Origin: Clostridiales bacterium | Lineage (GTDB): Bacteria > Bacillota > Clostridia > Christensenellales > Borkfalkiaceae | Direction: 5' to 3' | Assembly (NCBI GenBank): GCA_015069295.1 | Contig: SVIW01000001.1 | Coordinates: forward strand, 124,001-188,000 | Length of the DNA stretch: 64,000 nucleotides | Shown here: piece after piece, positions 59,138 through 64,000 of the stretch | How positions within the stretch are numbered: the stretch's first letter is position 1 | Layout of the letters: every line of letters begins with the position of its first letter | The notes under the pieces: model-generated | What the model was told of the DNA's origin: nothing | Seen by the model: only the letters and a program-made list of their open reading frames with translations | The model's database searches: none | Made by a program: the position numbers and the translations under genes

Positions 59138-61078
59138 TCAGTTGAGAAGGCCTTCAAACCCAGACCCTTCCTTTACCTCGGAAAGCTTAAACAGGTTTAC
59201 GTAGTATTTAAACTCTTCCTTCAACGCTGCGTAATCCTCTTCGGACTGGTACCCAGAAAGGAGCGTCAAGTTGATATAAATAATCGACAACTCTTCCTTT
59301 TTGATTCTGTTTTTCAACTTCAAATACAAATCGGGATCGCTTTCTTTATACTTCTCGATGCTTGCAAACGCCTTGTCAAAACACTCTTCCATCGTCTCAA
59401 CAACGTACGGCGTCCACAATTCGCTATTTTGTACCCCAGCGTAAATACCGCCGTCCATAGGGTCAACCACGTTTCGATAGTACGTATATCTATCACGGAT
59501 AATTTTATAATACTCGTACAGATATTCCGCAGCGTCTTTATAATAGTTCTTCATAAACTTACGCACGAGATCCTCATAGGAAAGGTTTATATCCCACATC
59601 AACGAAGATTGTACGTAAGCACGCATACTCTGGAAACAAGGGGTATAGGTATCCGCGCCCTGCGTCGTCATACAAGCAACCCCCATCTCCTTACAAGTCT
59701 CGTACATTCCCTTCAAAGTACCGAAGTTGTCGAAATTAACGAGATACGCGGTAAAGTTGGTATCGTAGAGGTACATAATAAGCTGACCGTCTGCAATCGC
59801 TTTCCAGTCGCTAAGATTCTTGTAGTATTCCGCGTTCGCCTTGCTGTCGAATTGATACGCATAATTATAATAAATCGGCGTGTAGTAAATATACAAATCC
59901 TTGTTGGGTATTACCTTATCGCTGAAAGGAACGACTTTACCGTTTACCGTTTTTACGGGCGCTTCTTCTACGCCGTAATACGCGTAAACGATGTATTTAA
60001 CCTCTCTTCCCGGTTCGTTTTCCGCCAACCAAGCCGACGTCTTTTTAATGACGTTGTTCATAAACGCAATCTGCAAACCCGAAGGCTTTCCGGCAAATTC
60101 TTTCTTTGCCGATTCACATTTCTCGCAGGAACAAGTGCTTAAATTATCCTCTTGCCCGAACATAAAATATTCGGCGTCGGGATATTGCTGGAAGAGTTCG
60201 ATAAACTTCTCTGCCGCAACCGTTTCAAGCACTTCACCGCCCGACCAGCAAAGCTGCAAATCCTTCGTGCCGTAGTTGCTAAACCAATCCGGATGATGCT
60301 GTTGATAAGTAATCCCCTTACCACAGCCCGCAAGCCCGCAGGTACAAGCAGCGTTCGGGTTGATATATAACGAAGCCTGACCGTGTCCGTACCGAATGAA
60401 ACCAAAGCTTTCGCTGGGGTATACCATACGGTAACGCATTGCGGTAATACTGTCGTCGCGAAGCTCTGCCTTTCGAATCATACGCATTTCGAAAGAAGGA
60501 TTTACGGTAACGTCTTTGTAGTCATACAAAGGAATTTCCGTCCGCTTCTCAATGAGGATTTCGTCTTCTGCAAAGAATTCGTATCCAACCGTATCGTAAA
60601 GGAAGTCGTAAACCCCGTAAAGCACGCCGCTGCTGCTCGTGAAATCAGGACAGGAAATATAAATATTATTTTCTACCGTCGTGATGTAGTAGCCCGATTC
60701 TACGATGTTGCTTTCCGAAAGGGTAACGCCTACCTTTTTATCCCAAAGCGAAGTATGTCCTAAGGAAATGACTCTGTCTTCTTTCTTTAACTCGTTTTCC
60801 GTCAAGATAGGAAGCGCGTGTCCCGTAGAAACCCCGAGATTTTGCGCCAATTCGTTTGCCGCAAAGTTCTCGTAATAGTTCGCGTCGTCGCGAATCAAAA
60901 TGCTGTATTCGCTGATGCTGTTCGCATAAAGGTATTCGCCTTGCACAACCGAGAGCACTTCGGAAGAATTTCCCGTCGTTTCTCCTTGCTCCGTCGTATC
61001 CGAGCAAGCCGCGCACGCAAATAATAAAGCGGAACACGCTATTGACGTAACTACTTGAAATATTTTACTTTTCTTCAT
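59138..61078 (-). CDS. DUF4838-like lipoprotein, glycosidase-like
   Basis: 646 residues, exported: signal peptide and lipobox CAAC, mature from about C25. An N-terminal region (YSILIRDDANYYENFAANELAQNLG, VISLGHTSLWD, SCPDFTSSSGVLYGVYDFLYD) resembles the small domain that precedes the barrel in alpha-glucuronidases. The middle matches the DUF4838 type: SFEMRMIRKAE, YFMFGQEDNLSTCSCEKC with its C-x-C-x2-C cluster, and YYTPIYYNYAYQ. Homologues are common in gut Bacteroidetes and Clostridia and are presumed carbohydrate-active. Which residues are catalytic is not established. Neighbours are Ig-repeat surface proteins. AGGAGGG before the ATG. Confidence 0.75.
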   Translation of the reverse strand: MKKSKIFQVVTSIACSALLFACAACSDTTEQGETTGNSSEVLSVVQGEYLYANSISEYSILIRDDANYYENFAANELAQNLGVSTGHALPILTENELKKEDRVISLGHTSLWDKKVGVTLSESNIVESGYYITTVENNIYISCPDFTSSSGVLYGVYDFLYDTVGYEFFAEDEILIEKRTEIPLYDYKDVTVNPSFEMRMIRKAELRDDSITAMRYRMVYPSESFGFIRYGHGQASLYINPNAACTCGLAGCGKGITYQQHHPDWFSNYGTKDLQLCWSGGEVLETVAAEKFIELFQQYPDAEYFMFGQEDNLSTCSCEKCESAKKEFAGKPSGLQIAFMNNVIKKTSAWLAENEPGREVKYIVYAYYGVEEAPVKTVNGKVVPFSDKVIPNKDLYIYYTPIYYNYAYQFDSKANAEYYKNLSDWKAIADGQLIMYLYDTNFTAYLVNFDNFGTLKGMYETCKEMGVACMTTQGADTYTPCFQSMRAYVQSSLMWDINLSYEDLVRKFMKNYYKDAAEYLYEYYKIIRDRYTYYRNVVDPMDGGIYAGVQNSELWTPYVVETMEECFDKAFASIEKYKESDPDLYLKLKNRIKKEELSIIYINLTLLSGYQSEEDYAALKEEFKYYVNLFKLSEVKEGSGFEGLLN

Positions 61079-61090
61079 ACGTATCCCTCC

Positions 61091-64000
61091 TTATTTTACC
61101 ATAAACTCAATTTCGTGTACCGTGTAGTTGTAATACTCGTCGTACGCCAATACTCTCAACACGTATTTGCCCTTAGATTCTACCTTGAAGGTATTGCTAT
61201 CCACCTTAAAGCTATCGTTGTACAGCTCGTTGTCCTTGTTAAGCATAGAAGTAACCTTGCCGTTTTCAATATATTGCAACAAGCGCATTTCGTTGTTCGG
61301 CAAAATCAGCATAACTTGAACGTAACATTTATCGTTATCCTTTGCGCTGCAAGTAGGAATTGCAACGTTGCTGCCCAACGTATATTCTTTCTTCAAGGTA
61401 TTCTTAATGGTAAGCGAAGGCGCAGTTTCGTCTCTTACGATCATCGTGTTAGGATCGCTTACGCTGTTGCCCGCAGTGTCTTCTGCGTAATAGGTTACCA
61501 AATATTTTCCCGCTTCGTTCATAACGATATCCAACGGTTTCGAGGCAGGACCTTTTGCCAACAGTTTTCCGTCGGAGGTTTCGACCGTAACGGTAAATTC
61601 TACGATTTGTCCAAGCACGTCGTTTGCGTACGCCGTGGGAATGTTTGCCTTTTTCCCAAGCTTTTGATAGATAACGAATTCTCCGTCTAACGTAATGACG
61701 GGATTCGTATCATCTTCCGCAAACTCTTTACTCGATCTTTCGTGTCCCATCGATTGATTGCAAAGTCTTCTAAGATTAATCTTAGACTCGCTGTACACGC
61801 CTTCAAAGGACAAACCGAAATACAACGCGTCGGAGAACCCTTCAAAAGGCTCGCCGTTGTCGTAGGCAACAATCGTCGCAACCGCTTCGCCGCTTGCGTC
61901 AATTATCCTCGACCCGTCGTTGGAGAGCTTGAAATTCAAGTCGCCACCGCTGGTCGTGTACTCGACTTTTTCTTTTTGACCGTTCGGTTGGATAAACCAG
62001 GAATTGTCGCCTTTATCATAATAGAAGTGCAACGAAACGGACAAATTTTGATCCTTTGCGTCCACGAGCGTAATGGTCATCTTCGAGAAATTCAGCCATT
62101 CGCCTTCATAGGAGAGACCCGCGATAAATTCGTTCGAATACAATTCTTTTACAAATTCCACCTTACCGTCGTTGGCAAACGAAAACTGCAAATATTTCTT
62201 TTCGTAGAGAATTTCTACGCCGTTTTCGATATAGAAATACTCGTCCTTATCTCTGCCGTCGCCGGTATCCACGACGGGAATGACCGTAGACCATTCGTTG
62301 CTTCCCGTTTCGCCGTCGACAACGTATTTAATTTCCGCCTCCGTCTCCTCGCCGCTTAAAGTAAAGCTGCCGTCTACCAACTCGCCGTTTACGTAAACGT
62401 TGCAAGGCAGGCTAACGATTTTACCGTCTACCGTTTCGATGACGAACGCCTGCGGTAATTCGTAGGTGAACCCTTTAAACAGGATTTTTTCGAACGTAGG
62501 ATATTCCACGAAGACGGGCCCGTCCGTTTCCATAGAAGAAACGGTAATAACGCCGTACTGTACGGAATCCAAATAATCGGTTACTTTGTAAACGACTTTA
62601 TATTCGCCAAGCTCGGTAAGCAACAACGAATCTTTTACGTCCAAAACTTCTTTGCTGGGACTGTACACGGTACGCTCAACCGCCAATTTCCCGCTTCCGC
62701 CAAACAACGAAACTTGCGAAGCTTGGGGGATATATACCGTCTGATATGCCTGCGCGGAAATTTCAGGTTCGTCAAGGGAGATGAAAATTTCCGGCACGTG
62801 GTCCATAACGGAAATTTCCTTCGTTACTTGGGTTTTATTGCCCGACAAGTCTTCGGCGGTGTATACGACTTCGTAATTGCCCATATACTTCACGAAAAAG
62901 CTTTCGCCGTCGCAATCTACGTTGATTTTCTTGCCGTCTTCCGCCAAATAGTATACGGAAACGTCCGTTTTCAGCTGCTTATCAAGGTTATCCTTTGCCG
63001 TAAAGGGAATAATCGGGAAACTTTGATTGAGAACAGCTACGGGCTGCGCCGCAGTTTCATCGTAATCCAAAACAATCGAAGGCGCAACTTCGTCTGCGAT
63101 ATCCTTAGAAAAATCGTAATCGCCGTACGATTTAATCAACAATTTACCCGTCGATTTGGAAAAGTTGCTTGCGGTAACTTGTACGGTTACTTCTTCGGAA
63201 GTAAATCCGCCCCAAGGATTCCCCTTATAATTTGCCACGTCGTCAAGGTCGTTGACCATTATTTTTTCCGCGTCAAGATTGGATTTCGGTCCGCAATAGA
63301 TACGTCTTTCCGCGTTATCAATCGCAATAGAAACCGAAAATTCGGAAACGGTAATATCTTTACGGCTTTCCCCTACGTGTCCAAGCCCGCGGAAGCTGTG
63401 CTCTATCTGCGCGCCGTAGTTTACGGTGTGGAAGGTCGAACCTTCATACCCGCCGATTTGTTGACCGTTTGCGCCCACGCGGATATAAGAAACCTGCCCG
63501 TCGCCGTCGAGAGTGTTCGACGAATTGATAACGATTTCCACGTAATTGTCGGGATTGTCTGCGTCCGTAATTTTTACCGTAAGGCGTTCAAAATCCGTTT
63601 CCTTGAACACACTGGGTATAACGATCATATCGATAACATTATAATCTTTGGTCAAGTTTTCCGTTTTGATGTTCGCAGTAAAGGTAACGGATTGCCCTGC
63701 TTGGAAATTAACAATTCCGCCGTAAATCTCGTTTTTAATTTCGTACGGGCTGTCTACTTCGTATTTACCATAGCTTACCGTCGCGCCGTTTGTCGAGACG
63801 ATAATGTCCTTGGGTTTACGAAGCGCCAAATAGCTTTGCGTTTCTTCCACTCTTTCGCCGCTTACCGTAGCAAAGTAAGTAACTTCATACCAACCTGCTT
63901 GTTCTGCCGCAAAGCTTTTGCCAGTGTAAACGCCGCCGCTTGGATACGTAACCGTAAATCCTTCGGCTTTTACCGATGCGCCGCCCACGGAAAGCGTATG
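61091..64000 (-). CDS. Large exported protein with Ig-like repeats, 5' end outside window
   Basis: At least 969 residues are visible and the frame is open to the window edge; the GTG at 63988 is not a credible start. Several Ig/cadherin-like modules recur, each ending in a Y-x-V-x-Y-x-A/V-x-D pattern: YEVTYFATVSGERVEE, YEVVYTAEDLSGNKTQ, YKVVYKVTDYLDS, YLVTYYAEDTAGNS and YVLRVLAYDEYYN. Between them is a segment with beta-sandwich character (about 60-300) that may bind carbohydrate. No enzyme motif or anchor is seen in this part. It stands 12 bases ahead of the DUF4838-like gene in the same operon, so all three products probably act at the cell surface. Confidence 0.8.
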   Translation of the reverse strand, partial: HTLSVGGASVKAEGFTVTYPSGGVYTGKSFAAEQAGWYEVTYFATVSGERVEETQSYLALRKPKDIIVSTNGATVSYGKYEVDSPYEIKNEIYGGIVNFQAGQSVTFTANIKTENLTKDYNVIDMIVIPSVFKETDFERLTVKITDADNPDNYVEIVINSSNTLDGDGQVSYIRVGANGQQIGGYEGSTFHTVNYGAQIEHSFRGLGHVGESRKDITVSEFSVSIAIDNAERRIYCGPKSNLDAEKIMVNDLDDVANYKGNPWGGFTSEEVTVQVTASNFSKSTGKLLIKSYGDYDFSKDIADEVAPSIVLDYDETAAQPVAVLNQSFPIIPFTAKDNLDKQLKTDVSVYYLAEDGKKINVDCDGESFFVKYMGNYEVVYTAEDLSGNKTQVTKEISVMDHVPEIFISLDEPEISAQAYQTVYIPQASQVSLFGGSGKLAVERTVYSPSKEVLDVKDSLLLTELGEYKVVYKVTDYLDSVQYGVITVSSMETDGPVFVEYPTFEKILFKGFTYELPQAFVIETVDGKIVSLPCNVYVNGELVDGSFTLSGEETEAEIKYVVDGETGSNEWSTVIPVVDTGDGRDKDEYFYIENGVEILYEKKYLQFSFANDGKVEFVKELYSNEFIAGLSYEGEWLNFSKMTITLVDAKDQNLSVSLHFYYDKGDNSWFIQPNGQKEKVEYTTSGGDLNFKLSNDGSRIIDASGEAVATIVAYDNGEPFEGFSDALYFGLSFEGVYSESKINLRRLCNQSMGHERSSKEFAEDDTNPVITLDGEFVIYQKLGKKANIPTAYANDVLGQIVEFTVTVETSDGKLLAKGPASKPLDIVMNEAGKYLVTYYAEDTAGNSVSDPNTMIVRDETAPSLTIKNTLKKEYTLGSNVAIPTCSAKDNDKCYVQVMLILPNNEMRLLQYIENGKVTSMLNKDNELYNDSFKVDSNTFKVESKGKYVLRVLAYDEYYNYTVHEIEFMVK

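Overview
The window looks like a chromosomal segment of a Gram-positive, spore-former-lineage bacterium, most probably an uncultured Clostridia (Firmicutes). Evidence: spoIVA and whiA, a large SRP RNA with an Alu domain, a lysine riboswitch in front of asd-dapA-dapB, an ECF-transporter/truA operon, Shine-Dalgarno sites of GGAGG type and many TTGACA-17-TATAAT promoters. Placement below class level (for example Christensenellales) would be a guess. Most genes lie on the minus strand.

Layout: 1-6.7 kb is a murB - PHP phosphoesterase - whiA - dnaE - pfkA operon. 6.9-9.5 kb is a ROK-like kinase with nagA (amino-sugar use). 9.6-13.8 kb codes for a membrane protein, a membrane-domain/phosphoglucomutase fusion and a lipoprotein. 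13.9-18.5 kb is a Re-citrate synthase-like - aconitase - isocitrate dehydrogenase operon making 2-oxoglutarate. 18.6-24.6 kb holds yggS, a papain-like hydrolase, an SDR, a LysR regulator, an MBL-fold hydrolase and a GH13 glucosidase. 24.6-27.0 kb is an AT-rich two-gene cassette (SF1 helicase with a C-terminal PD-(D/E)XK-like nuclease, plus a DEDDh exonuclease) beside a mosaic of palindromes and tRNA-Glu fragments and three tRNA genes (Glu, Met, fMet).

28-35.7 kb: a 47-residue protein, spoIVA, a methyltransferase - Hsp33 - TPR - HEAT-like operon, a gene-free segment with a 38-base direct repeat, and a YesL-like membrane protein. 36-39 kb: the lysine-riboswitch-controlled asd-dapA-dapB operon on the plus strand. 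39-48.8 kb: gltX, a ketopantoate-reductase-family gene, aroK, NUDIX, histidine phosphatase, hemW, lepA, LysR, mnmE. 49-53.5 kb: EcfA1-EcfA2 fused in one chain, ecfT, truA and an Asn/Pro-tailed membrane protein. 53.7-58.4 kb: a ComEC-like MBL protein, mrp, SRP RNA, dinB and a thioredoxin-reductase-like flavoprotein without the usual NADPH motif. 58.5-64 kb: three exported proteins (a Big2-like lipoprotein, a DUF4838-like lipoprotein and a large Ig-repeat protein cut by the window edge).

The best candidates for something new are the helicase-nuclease/exonuclease cassette at the tRNA locus, the membrane-phosphoglucomutase fusion with an internal ribosome binding site, the single-chain ECF ATPase, the NADPH-motif-free thioredoxin reductase homologue and the variant ROK kinase. 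All function statements are from reading motifs; no database search was run.
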